Below are positions 34,300 to 47,686 of a stretch of DNA of 64,000 bases, piece after piece (the stretch's first letter is position 1; each line of letters starts with the position of its first letter). A program made the position numbers and the translations under genes. Origin of the DNA: Philhelius pedissequus (lineage: Eukaryota > Arthropoda > Insecta > Diptera > Syrphidae). The stretch covers positions 12,986,604 to 13,050,603 of the forward strand of contig OU343162.1 of assembly GCA_910595825.1 (NCBI GenBank), read 5' to 3'. The notes beneath the pieces are model-generated. The model saw only the letters and a program-made list of their open reading frames with translations. It did not search any database and was not told the DNA's origin.

Positions 34300-36660
34300 A
34301 ACCTTGCAAAAATGTGATAATGGTTTTTTTTAAGGCTAAGTTACGATTATCGTGCCCAGGATATCCCGAAGGAGGCAGTTAACTCGGGCTTAAGAAGGCT
34401 AGAAAACTCTCTTCTCTGTCTAATTATCTTTATTACGTATCCACTTAGAAGAAGGAAACCAGGGGTCAAAACTGAAGGAATCTGTTTCCAGCTCAAGGCT
34501 AACTGAGGGAAAATTAACCATTTTATTACACAAAATATGTCAACTTTTAAACAGCACAGTAGTGTACCAAATAAAGCTATCGAAATTAATCACAAAGTTA
34601 TGCAGCACTTACATACCTAAATTATGATCAATAGGAAACTTATTCCTCTGCACATCCAAGTCTCTGTGGTGCGGCCCTTCATATTCATTTCTTACCTTCT
34701 CTTGTTATATTTTCTGCTGTAATGCAGTGTGAACTGTAAGAATGATTAATGAAATTTTGCAACTGTCAGTGCTGACGTCACATTATCTGCGGTTGCTTGT
34801 TGATTTGCTTGGAGATGGGTGGCTAGTATATAATGTGGCTGGTGATGATGCATTAGGGTACAGTACTGGTCGTTTGGAGTAGCTTGAATAATGTTGCTGG
34901 TGATGAAAGTACTTTAATGATCGATAATTATACCAATATTATGTGCGAGTGGTGGTCCTTCAATGTAGCTGCTGGTATTAATGTTTGTTTAAGTGTAGTG
35001 CAACTCAAAATTTTATTTATCAACGCCCTTATTCTTAGCGCAATGTCCAACTTATATCTTATATCAATTGCCAATAGTTGTTTTGAGAAACCACTGGCTG
35101 ATGGATCGTTATGCAACAAAACTCCCATGCGCGTCGTCAACTACATACGATAATTTCAAGCAAAAGATGAGTTTATCTGCAGTCATTGATCGTAGGCTGA
35201 CCAGGAAATGGTCGGCCATAAGTACCATTATACGCCTCATGTTAGTTTTTTACATATCCCTACGCTTAATACATATGTAGTTACTGATACGGAACTTAAG
35301 CTTTTAAGTTCGAAATTCTATTTTTTTTTCTATTTGAAGTTTTGTAAGACATACATATGTAGATATGTATATGGTGTTAAAGACATTAGTTTCTGTTGTT
35401 TGCTTACTTGCCAATAACAAGTTTCCTCGCGTTATGATTGTAAAATTAAACGATTGTTTTTTAGAGTGTAGCTTATAGCCCTAATTTGCAATTCTGTAAT
35501 CTTGCATTCCGTAAAATCAACATTTTTACCTTTACACGCAACATTGAATTATTTAGGGACTTCAATCACTCCTGAAAATATGCATTTTTTTCATTCTTCG
35601 GTCGAACATTCAAATGTTAGGCTTCGTAGGTCTTTACCTAGTTCATTATCAATCAAAATACCCACTTGAATATTAAAACAATATTATCAATATCAAAAGG
35701 AAAAAAAATGTGCTTCCAGAGCAGCAGTAGAACTTTTTGCTTAAAATTCAATAAATAAATGAAATAGTATCCACTTTGGATAAAATAAAGATTGTGATAT
35801 TTTCTAGGAACAATTACAAATCAATTTTCAGAGGATGAGTTAAATAATTGATGTCCTTTATTTAACACTGCATATACGAATATGTAATCTGTGATCTGCA
35901 ATAATTGAGCATTTTTGCAGATTTTCCCTTTGGTATTATCCTTCTTTACAATCGAACAATATTCCTTAATTACGAATGCATGGAAGGATGTAAGTCATTT
36001 CCATTTTGGCACTATCGGTCTGCAACAAATCAAATATGGACGAAATAAAAAAACAACATACGGATATACAGAAAATGTAGCTCATGGTGTTGATGAATAA
36101 TGACTTACCCTATGATATTTTTATTTAAGATTTCAAGTATCGGCTTTAACTCCGAGATAATTCAAGGTGGGTTAGGCAATAAAATAATATTTTTTTGTTT
36201 ATTTAAACATCCTATGCAACTGGTCCATTGGATATTCATTCCAGAGGACGTATTAAATCTAATTTCCGTTTGGATTATGCAGAAAATAGTGGATCCCTTC
36301 CATTACTGCCCTATATCTCACTAGGTCTCCTTGTTATAACTACAGTCTACTACTACCATAATTGCAGTATTTTTACGCACGTATTTATTCTAAATATTGA
36401 ATGTGTAAGAAATGTTAAATATTTTATGTGTAATTTCAAAGATCTTAAGTAAAAATGTGTATTTCTACACTAAAGATGCTTAAACTTAATGGGGCGTAAT
36501 CATAGATTATTAAGATCCGTCGGTTTTCATTGAGCCAAAATTGCCTTAAGCTGTAGTTTAGTAAAACCTGGGTTTATCAGCGAGAGTAAATATGTCCCAA
36601 TGTATATATACATTATTTATGTTTAAGAGTTAACAAAATTTAAGCAAACGTTTTTAATAT
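34300..36660. other. spacer, no gene recognised
   Basis: A minus-strand frame 35140-34928 and a plus-strand frame 34884-35153 overlap; neither is recognisable. Nothing else is supported. Confidence 0.35.
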
Positions 36661-36664
36661 ATAA

Positions 36665-36975
36665 GCATAAAATGTGTAAGTTTAAGCTTTCTATTTGTAA
36701 ATTTATAGCGTAATTCGGCACGAAATGTTTAAACTCCCAACTAAATTACGTATGAAATTGCTTAAAATTAAACCTTATTTATGTTTTCTTAATTATTTTT
36801 AAATATCAGCATAATGTGTAAATTTAAACTTTTTGTGTTCAAATTTTTAGCGGAATTCAACAAGCAATTTATAAACTCCCAACAAAGTTATGTAGACCTT
36901 AGTATCTGGTTTCGCGTTTAAAGATCTTTAATTTTTGCAGTCATTCTTTACTTAATATGTAAATTTAAACAAAAA
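36665..36975 (+). repeat. degenerate tandem repeat, about 144-bp period
   Basis: Unit 1 starts GCATAAAATGTGTAAGTTTAA at 36665, unit 2 GCATAATGTGTAAATTTAA at 36809; both continue with AGCG-AATTC and TAAACTCCCAAC-AA-TTA. A partial third start (TAATATGTAAATTTAAAC) follows near 36953. Related GTAAATTTA motifs persist to about 37640. Confidence 0.55.
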
Positions 36976-36999
36976 TTGTAAGCTTGTGTGACTATGTAT

Positions 37000-39308
37000 A
37001 ATGCTTAAAAATGTGTACAAATTAACGAAAATAGACAGATCATTAGTATTATACTAAGCATATTTTTATCAGAAACAAGGCATCATTTTTTATTTTATTT
37101 ATTAAAAAAAAAACTTGTGATGCTAAGAATAAATTTATTTATTTGTTCATTTGTACTTTCTACTGTAGAACTTTTTAATTCTTACAGGATAGTTGGAGCC
37201 CAAAATATTTTATGTTCTGTTTTCACCAACGGTCTGATTTCGAATGAAATGAACTTTCAAACGCATGTATAGTCATCGTCAGAAACGAATTGTAAATTTA
37301 CACATAAAGTGTTTAACTTACATCACATATCAAATGATAGTAAATACAAGCATTGATTGTTTCATTACAAACAATTTATGTGTTGTTTTCATACGGTGTT
37401 TGAATTTAAACAATAGTTGTTTAATTATAAACATTTTTGATATAATGTTTAAAGATTATTAATTTAATATTGAACAATGGTGATTGAAAGGAACACAGAG
37501 GGTAAAAATTTACAAAAAAAATTTGTAATATCCAACATAATGTGTTAAATTTTTTTCTTACCAGCTACTGTCATGTGTATAAATACGAAACTTGCCTACT
37601 TTTACACTAAAATTACATACAATTTCATTGTAAATTTAAACGCAGTTTTTAAAATGCTGATATCGTGCCACCATTTTATTACATTAGTGCACTATTCTTC
37701 TAAAACTGCGCTGCTATTCCCTACTTAAAATTCGGCTTATAGAGGATTTTTCGCTTCATGCTTAAATTTGATGATTGTGCGTAAGGCTTGCACTTTATCT
37801 TATTAAATTGATCACAATTCAAAAATAAATTAAACAAAAGAAAAATCGTCTTGGTTTTTTGTTTATCAGCACCAAACTTACCCTACAGCTTTTGTAGGAA
37901 GAAAAAAAAAATAAAATGTAAAAATCTCTGCAAAATCGAAGTTGAATCGTTTTCTCTATTGAAAATCTCCATTAGAGCAAATCCTTTATTCTTCGAGCTT
38001 ATTGTTTGAGTGCATTAACACAGTAACACTCTTCATAGATAGTATATGAAATCAAGTAGGGTGGCATGGCGCAGTAAGAAGAACTGTTAAGTCTAAAGCG
38101 ATTGTCCTTTAAACCACACAATTGCCACTTGGTATTCAGCGAAGCATAGAAAGAAAGATAAAAAAGCGGCATCGAATTCAATGCAGGACATATGTCCTGC
38201 ACTTGCTATTGTTTTCGTTCAAATGTTCACAATTGCAGCTGCAAGCAACATGTGTTGCAACCCAAAATTTTTTTTTTTTTTAAATGACTGCCGGTGTATG
38301 TCGGTGTGTTACAAAGGACACACGAACAATCTTTTTCTTTTTTGTAAAGTGTTCTCTTCCCTTTACTAGATAATGGATTTGTTCATCTCTCAAATGTCCT
38401 TTGGAACTTTTTTGTTTGTGTGTTTCGAATCTACTTTTATTTGTGTTTTCCTTATCTCGTAGCTTTTTACAGTTTCCTGCCACACTTTACACCCAAAGGC
38501 AATAAAATTATTCAACATTCAGCCAAAGATTAAAGTTTTTGACTTTCCCTCTTTGTCTCAGAGGATAAGGTTATACAGGATTGGGGGTGGACTGGGCTTG
38601 CGGTTCCGGTTGGTTTGGTATTCTTTAGTGAACATCTGAGATACTTTTCCCATTGACCCCATTTTTGCATTCATCCTTAAGGCCTGAAAAGTAGTAATGC
38701 GGCTGTTATGTTGGTACTATTCTTGTTTAACTATATAGGAACACAGAGAGCCATGAACTTGTAAGGTTTATAACTAACTCATTAACTTTTGTTTTTTTTC
38801 TTTAAGAGATTTAGGTTTAAATTTTTAGGATTTATCGGACCATCAAAAATGTTTACAAAGCTTTCGAAGAGTTCCCTATAGGATTCTTGAGAACTTACGA
38901 GAGTAAATATTTATAATGGTGTTCAGTTATATAAAATCTCAAGACCTAAGTCATACAAAAGTTCATTAGAAAAGTTTATATTACGCATATTTTGAAAGAA
39001 AATGATATCCGAATCTGGTTGAGTTTAAAACCCTCAAATCCACTATAATCCTCAAAAATGTCCATATTTTTTTTTGTAGAAACCAAAAATCTAGAAAAAT
39101 TTTACAAAATAAAAAATTTGCGATTAGTTTTAAACTAGAAAAATTATATATATCAACAGTTTTTTGGCAGAGTAGTTCCTACCATGTCCGGACGTCTTAG
39201 CGATATCCCTGGTTCCAAAAATCTTAACCCCCTACTTGCGATATGCTCACGCAACTCTATTGATCCCCTCGGCATCGGTAGTCAGGGACTACCAAACATT
39301 TTTGTGTT
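37000..39308. other. spacer with one 20-bp perfect palindrome
   Basis: TGCAGGACATATGTCCTGCA at 38182-38201 is a perfect palindrome. Otherwise no frame or repeat is supported. Confidence 0.45.
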
Positions 39309-39438
39309 GCGATCAAAATCCCGAAAAACCTGATCCAGAAAAGCCAAAATTCCAAAAAGTCATAATCGCGAAACTCATTATTTCAAAAATCCCAAAATCC
39401 CGAAACCCTAAAATCCCGAAAAGTTTTCCCGAAAAATG
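39309..39438 (+). repeat. short imperfect tandem repeat AAAATCCCGAAA
   Basis: Many degenerate copies of AAAATCCCGAAA or CCAAAATCCCGAAACCC; the open frame across it (PEKPDPEKPKF, KIPKSRNPKIPKS) is a translation of the repeat and not a gene. Confidence 0.7.
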
Positions 39439-39439
39439 A

Positions 39440-40612
39440 TATAAAATGAAAAAATGTGCGCATAAAAAGCACGGGATTAATTTCTTTGAAATTTGCCAAT
39501 AACAATTAGTAAATCGCCTTTATCTTTATTCGATCATTTTGAAATTAAATTTGGCTGCCATCTGTTGGCCTTTTCATATACTTCTTCAATGGTTTCTAGA
39601 TTTATGATGACGGTTCTCATCTTGGTTTGGAGAAGTTTCCTTTCCACTGTGAGGGTAATTAAAACTTGGCAATAAGTCTGTTAAATGGGTTCTACCTAAT
39701 AAAGTATAGTTTTATAGGTGACATCTAGATGGCTTTCATTAATTTGAAAAATGCTGTTTCAAAAAAATGTTTACAATGTAAAAATTCTCAATTAGTCTCT
39801 GATGACCCGTTACATTATCGAGAGTAATACTATAAAGGTGGCAAACCAACAAAAGTAATGGACTTATCTCCCGCTTGAGTGTAACATATAACCAATCGCT
39901 CTAGTTCGTGTCTAAGTTCATGATTTTGGAAAGGAAGAAAATTAACTAATATTTTGGGTAATCTGTGCCAAACATTCCCAAACATGTGAAAAACGAACTT
40001 GCAAAATTTTAGTTTTGGAATCCAAATGCTCAGTTGAGACATAAGCCTACAAAATTCATGGAATTATTTCTCAGCGTCTAAAAGGCATTAATAAATAGAA
40101 GTACAAATGCGGAGTCAAAATGTGAAAAAGAATATACTTTATTTTCTTTTTTAAAATATTCAAAATTCTTTTCCCATCTAAGTGCAAACAAATTGAATAT
40201 TGCAAAATTTATAACCGCGTTTTATTTTTTTTTTCGTTCCCAGATTGTTTTTGATTCAATGAACAATAAGGTTTAGTTTTAAAATGAATCTTCTTAAAAT
40301 AAATGCAAATTCATTTCAATTTACTTTCTTTTTTCAACTTCCATAGAACTCATACCATTAAACGTAAAGCTTCAATAATTTTTCCATCTATAGCTAATGG
40401 ATGAAGGATATACTCCTATCTATGAACTGTAAAAACACATAAACAAATTGATGAACAAAAAAACAACAGTCAATGATGAAAATGTTTAGTTTAGGGCCGG
40501 GTCACACGTATCTGATCTTTTGACTAACACAGCGATAGATTTATGTAATTTAATTTAATATTTAAATTTTAAGAATTCTTATTTCATAAAGATGTTGGAA
40601 AATAAGTGAAAT
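39440..40612. other. spacer, nothing recognised
   Basis: No convincing frame or repeat structure. Confidence 0.4.
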
Positions 40613-40695
40613 AAATAAAATAAAATAAAATAAAATAAAATAAAATAAAATAAAATAAAATAAAATAAATTAAAATAAAATAAAATAAAATAAAA
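40613..40695 (+). repeat. (AAAAT)n microsatellite
   Basis: About 16 TAAAA units with one TAAAT interruption. Confidence 0.95.
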
Positions 40696-41435
40696 GAACA
40701 TTATTATTTTATTTAATAATACAAAGTAAAGTAAGATTAAATTAAATTAAATGAAAACAAAATATATCAGTTTGCGGCTTTTTATGATTTTTCGACTTAT
40801 GTCCTACCAAATTATTTTGATGTCAAACAGATGCTGGGTGCCTTAATTTCATTTAAAAATAATTACATGTATTTTTGAGTGAGTTATGATATTTGTTTTA
40901 TTGCACTGTAAAGAAGACATGTTCCCAATTAATATGAATCAAAATATATCCGTCGAATGGCAGTTGCGGATCTGCTGCAATGCCATTTCATTTTTCGTGA
41001 AAATTTCATGACTTTCTGGCAAAGACTGGCTGTATGTCACTATTGAAACCAAATCACGGCGGCTTACAAAAATCTACATCAGTCAATTGGTCATTATTAA
41101 TGCATTTGTTTCTCATGGATTGCGTTAAGAATTTGGGGGCGGGTAAAAATACTGATTTTCAAATGTCTGCTTTTTTCATTTTTTCTACTTTTTAAAATTG
41201 TGCTTCTCAAAATTCTGTCCGTCAACAAAAAACAAAAAATTCGTTAACGCTAACTCAGGAGCCGCAAAATAATGATGTTTTTTTTTAGAGGGGCTTTATA
41301 CCTACAAGTATTTTTTAATATGGGTGGGGGGTCTATCTCCCCCGTTTGGCCGGGAGAGGCAATTTCATAAAAAAACTACTAAGAATTGAAAAAAAAATAT
41401 TTAAAAATAACGGTAATACTTACAAATAAGTATTA

Positions 41436-42242
41436 CAGTGGAGGTATAGTATAACGAATACCGATATAACGAATGATCGATATTACGAACAAGTCCATTA
41501 GGTATTCCATATAACGAACAGTAACGAATTTCGGAAAATGAAACAAAATTTTGTTATAAACAATTAATTTGGATCTTATGATAAATATTTTCCCAGATGT
41601 AAACACAATTATCAATTTCGAAGACAGTTTTGTAAGTTATGAAGTCTTATATCATTTTTTCAAATTGAATTCACTGCACATGATTTGGATTCCTGGAATA
41701 ATGCAGATGGACTAATCCTTCAACAAAACAATATTGATAGCAACAATGTTGAAAAAAAAACGAATTGTGGATAATGATAGCGATGAAAATAATAGATAAG
41801 AAACTGAAGTTCAAAGAGTGAGTCGTTACGAAGCTGTCGGAAATTTTGACAATTGCATCCAATGGGCAGAACGAAATGACATTGTAAACTCTAAAGTCTT
41901 AGTTCTAAAAAGTTTATGGCAGAGGCATTCAATCATAACATTTAACGCCCAAACAAACACATGCATATTGACGATTTTTTTCTTAAACATGAGCACAAAT
42001 AACTGTATGTACTAAGTCTATGCCTAATAATGTATATTGTATAAGTACATATAGTAAATGAAGATAAACATGTTGTTTTTTTGTTCTTGTAAGTGAAGTA
42101 TGAAATAAAATAATAAAAAATTCAATTGTACTTTCTATTCACCTAAAGATTTGTATGAAAGAAACGTATTCGATATAACGAATTTTCGAAATAACGAATT
42201 GACTCTGGACATTATATCATTCGTTATACTGGAGCACTACTG
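41436..42242 (+). mobile_element. pogo/Tigger-like element, internally deleted
   Basis: The ends CAGTGGAGGTATAGTATAACGAAT and, inverted, CAGTAGTGCTCCAGTATAACGAAT are imperfect inverted repeats, with TA on both sides (41434-41435, 42243-42244). ATAACGAA motifs recur below each end, as in Tigger-like elements. 807 bp. Confidence 0.8.
41790..41945 (+). pseudogene. C-terminal scrap of a pogo/Tigger transposase
   Basis: After an acidic stretch (DNDSDENNR) the plus strand reads VSRYEAVGNFDNCIQWAERN, resembling the tail of Tigger transposases, where a Ser-x-x-Glu-Ala motif starts a helix of about 30 residues. The CENP-B-like DNA-binding and DDE catalytic regions are deleted. Confidence 0.5.
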
Positions 42243-42949
42243 TATAACTTTTTTTAAAGTCACCTTAAATTAAGTGGAATCAATGCATAATTTTTGAAAA
42301 AAAAAAACTGGTTTTAAACTCAAATTTTAGGAAAAAAAAGATAAAAAAAAATTTTAAAGTGTAATTTTTCAAAACTGTAAAATTATATAATATTTTTTTT
42401 TTCGTTACTCGTTGATCTGATTAATTCTTAATCAAAAACTGAAAACTTTATGATTTTATGTGTTCTAGTTTTTGAGAAAATTGAAAATTACAAAAACTAC
42501 TTTTTTCATCAGATTTTTTTTTGTATTTACGGTGATCTCTCTTTGAGGGGAGAGTACCATAACTACGGTGCCGCAAAATAGTAACGTATTCTTGTAGAGG
42601 GTCTTTCGCGCTTCTTTTAGACGGGAGGGGCAATTTTCTAAAAAAAAAATTACTTAAAATTTAAAAAAATAGATTTAATAACAACGGCAACACTACACAA
42701 CAATAAAAAGAATATAGGTTTCCTAAAATCCAAGAACTTGTCTTCTTATCATTTGTTTCAATCTAGTTTTTTTGTAAAAATACCTTCATATATAAATAAC
42801 TCAGAATTTATCAAAAAAAAAAAGAAAACAATGAGGTATCTCCCCAAGCCAAACGGGGGGTGATAGACCCCCTCCCATACTAAGAAATACTTGTAACTAC
42901 TGTTCTAGTAGAACCTTTTTTTTTGCGCCTGAGTTATCATAATCTCCCC

Positions 42950-44960
42950 TTAGTATTTAATAGACTTTCTTATTTACGATAACAACCGGGAAACAAAAAT
43001 AAAACAAAACAATCCATTAGGTAAACTTAAGTATGAAAAAAAATTACAAAAAAACATTTTCAACATTTTACTATTTTCCAAACCTTTGCTTTCTTTATTA
43101 TTTACAGAGTTTTGAACAGCAGAATTTCGGCGAGCAGAATTTTAAAAAGAAGAATTTTCAAAGCAGAATTTTATTAAAGGGTTTTGACCCTGGGAGAGTT
43201 TTCACCCCAATCCTAAGATTTTCTGTATCGCGAATTCGACAATTTAGTTTATTCATAAAGCCATTCAAATAGAAAACCGATAATTACGATAAAGATTTTT
43301 TCTCAGCTAAAATTTCCTAATTTTAAATATAATTTTTCACAATGATAATTGGATCTTTTCTTCTGTAATATAATCGAGACAATCATAATTGACAGTTGCA
43401 AATTCCATAGCAATGCATCCTTTAATTAGAAAGTAGATTAAATGTTAGCGATCTTATTTACGACTGGTCACACAGGACAGAGGATCCAAAAAAGAGTTAA
43501 TTCCTTTTGAACCTGCTGAGTGGACCAAGCATAGTACTATTGTCCAAGAAAATTGTTGAACATTGAAAAAATGTCTCCTATGGATTAGAACTGCTGAAAA
43601 TCATGACTCAATGACCTTTTTCCTCGTCTTCGTCGTGCCATTCAAATTATCCGTTATCTAAGCGTCGAGTAGAAGTCGCAGATTCGATTTTTTTCCAAAT
43701 ACATAAACTGCCCCTAATTTATACTTAAGTACATCGTAGAAAAAGTAAAAAAAAATTACTATACAACTTTTCAACGAAACAAAAAAAAAGAAACATAAGC
43801 CATTATTGAATTTGAAACTCATCCTAATCCATATCCTTTAGACTGTAAGGATTGAAAAGCTCTGGATCCTTTTTTTTATATTATATATATGTGTATTCGT
43901 TGTATCTGACCCATCACAACAATTCTGGCGTAAGAATATACGCTTCAGTGTTTCTCATAAAGTTAATATCGATCGTTGCAATCGACCTGATTGAATCTTA
44001 TTCCAAACACTAACACAAAATAGCAACCACAACAAAAATGAACCCGTACACATCAAGCCATGCCCATAATGCGGCGCAACAACAGTGGATAAGGCTAAGG
44101 AATTCAGAAGCCAATAATACTGGCTTCTTCTCGTGCTCATCTTATGGGAATCGTTTTGAGCAAATTTCCGAAACAGATAGATTTCCCCGAAACAATATTA
44201 ATATACAATAGATATGTACACTTCACTTATGGCGAGGAGAATTATACACTTAAACAAGAACTGAAGGACGAGTATTAAGCGAGTATTATAGTTATAAAGA
44301 TACATATACTATAGGGACCCTGAGGGTGGTTCACCTGCATGACTGGGAGGGTTTGTTTTCTGGGTTCCGGAGTTAACCGAAACTCGATTGCTTTGGGTGA
44401 ATGCATTAATGATGTTTCCTTTTCTATGTGCTATTTGTATTTATACAAGTATTTATACTGAAGGGACGGAAATTATTTTCCACAATCAAGTCTGTGAATG
44501 GAATCCTTCTGATAATAGGCTTAGAGTGTCCCGTTATTTGACGATTAGCTCAGAATAAGGATTTGTGAAGTATTTGTGTGAAAACATTTACTGAAATTCG
44601 ATAAACATAGATTATACAAACTGAAGTGTGAAGACTTTGAAAAATAATTATACGAAACTTAGGAAATTGAAGAAAATGCTTGTTTTTGCGGCCAAAAATC
44701 AATTGGAGGTTATTTTGTTAGAAAATCAAACTCTGAAATGTCATTGTTAAAATGTACGATATCGGTATGACCACCTCCTGATATTGCTCGAAAACATCTG
44801 GCCCGAAATTGATAATTTTTTTTTATTTTAGAAGCATTTGATATGTAATTGTAAAGCTTCCATTTGGTAGCGACGCATCTATTCTTCGGTGAATTAGAGC
44901 TTAACATTTCGGGCCGCTCAATACAAATCATATGAGCTGGCTCCATGTCTAATATTTAAA
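42950..44960. other. spacer, no gene recognised
   Basis: The frame 43033-43272 (+) contains a repeated QNF/KNF pattern from AGCAGAATTTT repeats; not a credible gene. The remainder is featureless. Confidence 0.4.
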
Positions 44961-45300
44961 AAAATAAATTCACGACTGGATCGCATGTATTTGCTCTTAT
45001 GTTCGATCACATCGTAAGCACAAAATTCTTAGCAGAAACGGCTTAATATATTTTTAAAAGTAGTTTTTTAATTAATTTTTCATACACAAAATTTGTTTAA
45101 TTTTTTTTCTCAAAAAAATTGTTATGGCAAATTTAAGTATATAAACTTAAAAAAAAATAATTTAAAAAAAAATTCCATCCGTTATTCGAAATATTGAATT
45201 TTCATGAATAAATTTGTTTTTTTTTTTCCAAAAACCCCAAACAAATATTTTTCAATAATTTTGGTATGCAGTATGGTTTAGAATTTGAAGAACGCTAGCC
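44961..45300 (-). repeat. dispersed repeat family R, minus-strand end
   Basis: Same orientation and start (CACGACTGGATCGCATGTA) as 8065-8420; similarity runs about 300 bp through TCGAAATATTGAATTTTCA. Confidence 0.7.
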
Positions 45301-45772
45301 CGTTCTTAGCTTTTGGGTTTTTTTGTAACCCGTTATTGTGCGGGCTCCGGCGAACAGTGTTCGGGCTAACGTTAACTCAAGAATATTGGCTAATGTTTTC
45401 AGCAATTTTTACTGATCACACCGCAGCATTTTTACACACTTCTCAAAAGCATGTCCATCACCTACGGACAGTATTTTTGGCCTTTCGGAACAAAACCGAT
45501 CTTTTACGTCCTTGAACTTTTGAAATTAAAAAAAAAATGTCAATGTGTTATGACATCTGCCGACTATTTTTGCTATTTCGCCGTAAAATTCTCTCTTACT
45601 TTTATGTAACAAGTTCTCGTTTTTCAACTGCTCTTTTCTTACCCATTTTTAGTTATTACCTTTTATAATTTTAAGCAAACGTTTTTCTGTGGAAATTAAC
45701 TCAATAAAATACACTGATCAACAAATTGTGAGTTAGAAATAAAAACAAAATAAATGTAACGATTGTTTTCCC

Positions 45773-46150
45773 TCCGCGAATATTCGTCCACTATTCGGCA
45801 TTCGGCCTATATTATTTGATATTCGGTATTCGGCTGAATAATTCACAACATTCCGAATACCTAATAACAAATGGAGAATATAAAAGACAAAAAATGTTTT
45901 CTTTTATTCAAAAATTTGTATTTTATTATTTAAAATCTACTAATGGTAAGTTGGGGTGAATAAAAACTAACTTTTTCGGCATTCATTGGTAGCAAACGAT
46001 TACGACACGATCTACTTGCAAATGGAAACAAATACTTCCAAACTTTCGGACCACATGCAATGCAATAAAATTTGACAGGTTATAACATGTCAAAAGTCAC
46101 GTAGAAGATACACATCGTTGGCCGAATATTAGGTATTCGTGGCATCTCTA
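45773..46150. mobile_element. hAT-like MITE with ATTCGG subterminal repeats
   Basis: GTTTTCCC is duplicated at 45765-45772 and 46151-46158. The right end, reverse complemented, starts TAGAGATGCCACGAATACC, a hAT-like end; the left end starts TCCGCGAATATTCG and seems to have lost several bases of its terminal repeat. ATTCGGCATTCGGC motifs crowd the left side. Confidence 0.7.
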
Positions 46151-46236
46151 GTTTTCCCAATGATTCGAAGCCTGTGTAGAATGCTCGACAAAGTGTACAC
46201 TTTTTATTTTTGTTATTGTTTGGTACGTGCGGTTAT

Positions 46237-47420
46237 AGGTACTATAAGGCAAGTTATGTATTTTTAACAATCAAACTTGACATTACGATCATGGAGAACA
46301 CCAAACAAGTGGGTCCGCCAATTCTGTCTGTCTGTCTGTCCTCGAGTCTTCAGCCTAAACGGTTCGGTGAATTTGCTTCAAACTTGGTACATATTATTTC
46401 TTCGATGATATGACCAGACGTTTTTTTCATTTTTTTAAGACGACAAATAACAGTAGCTCACATACATATTTTTTGGCCAAAAACAAAAATCTTATTTTTC
46501 TCACAAACGACTCCAACGATTACTATAAGAAAAAATCAGTTCATTGATGAAGGAAAAGGGTACCTTTTGATAATTTTTTGTTGGAAAAAAATTGTCGTTT
46601 TAGGTACCTCTAGTAGAACCGTTTTTTTGGTTTTCGATTTTCCCGGAAACGGTTAATTTGATTTTTTTGAAATTTCGTACGGAGAAGCTCCTAAAACACT
46701 ATTGTAAGCCAAAATTTTTCAAAACAAAATTTTTTTTGGAAATTAATTTTTCTTTTGAAAACTCAAAATTTTGAAAACGACTTAATATATTATTTCGAAG
46801 CTTCGTATTTGGTGGTTTTTGACATTATCTTGAATAGTTAAAAAAAATATTCTTGTAAAATAAAAATCAACTGTACTTTCCATACAAATGTTAAAAAATC
46901 GTTAAGAAAAAAAATATTTCTCGAAAACGGCTCCAATAATTTTTATAAAAAATTCTTAAATTACTACAGTTCACTTTCATGTATAAACAATTTTTTTTGC
47001 GTACGTATTCACGGTATGTCCTATAGAACCTTATTTCATATTGCCGACTTCCTCAATATTGGATAAAATGTTTAAAATAAATTTTTCTATACAAATGCTC
47101 CCTAAAATTGTTAATAAGACTGCATACCCAAGTTTTCAAAAAAAAAGTTTTTTTCGATTTTTAGGAAATAAATAATTTTTTTTTTCAAAAATCGATTTTT
47201 CAAAAACCAGTCACAGAATTGTATATGTATTTTAATTATAGCTTCAAAATGGCTTTTCAATTTTTTTTTTCTAAAAATATTTTCAAAATTTTATACATAA
47301 AAAATTAATTTATGAAAAAAACCGCTCAAACGATTTTTGAAATTTTTTATTGATATATTCTTATTTATCCATGAATTCAAATTGCATCTGTGTTTTCCCT
47401 CAAACTATAGCGACTAAGCA
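46237..47420 (+). repeat. dispersed repeat family R, second long copy
   Basis: Starts AGGTACTATAAGGCAAGTTATG, then CTGTCTGTCTGTC and TTGCTTCAAACTTGGTAC as at 17356-18392, and continues with runs of TTTTTC / GAAAACGGCTCC. A short match to the family's far end lies at 48477-48512, after the mariner relic. Confidence 0.65.
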
Positions 47421-47686
47421 ATATAAAAACATTTAATTATGCGTATTATCCATTTATGTCTACCTTATTATTATTCCATTTTTACAAATTTTTGGGTACG
47501 TCACTGAATACTAAATACAATATAGGCCCTTATACATTTTATTTACATATGACGTTTTTTTAAAAATCACATGAACCTTAATTACAATGTTATATATGCA
47601 TATAATTACCTACCCACCAACATCCTTCATTTTCATTATTATATGTACATGTTTACATACTAAGGTTCCAATTATATGTATATGTA

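Larger units (their letters stand above)
41250..42936. repeat. three copies of a GCCGCAAAATA-containing repeat around a pogo-like insertion
   Basis: 41250-41349 (TAACTCAGGAGCCGCAAAAT ... CCCCCGTTTGG) is the reverse complement, imperfectly, of 42849-42936 (CCAAACGGGGGG ... GAGTTA). A third copy in plus orientation lies at about 42571-42655 (GGTGCCGCAAAATAGTAACG ... ACGGGAGGGGCAATTTTCT). The pogo-like element sits between the first and second copies. Confidence 0.6.

Noticed and set aside
34379..34530. LTR of an errantivirus (AGTTAACT...)
   Set aside because: Only the first bases fit; no second copy, primer-binding site or pol frame nearby.
39236..39439. Lys/Pro-rich open frame
   Set aside because: Direct translation of AAAATCCCGAAA repeats.
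39794..39830. CTGATGA followed by TATCGAGAG
   Set aside because: No GAAAC box and no stem II.
43033..43272. 79-residue open frame with QNF repeats
   Set aside because: Translation of AGCAGAATTTT repeats with no family resemblance.
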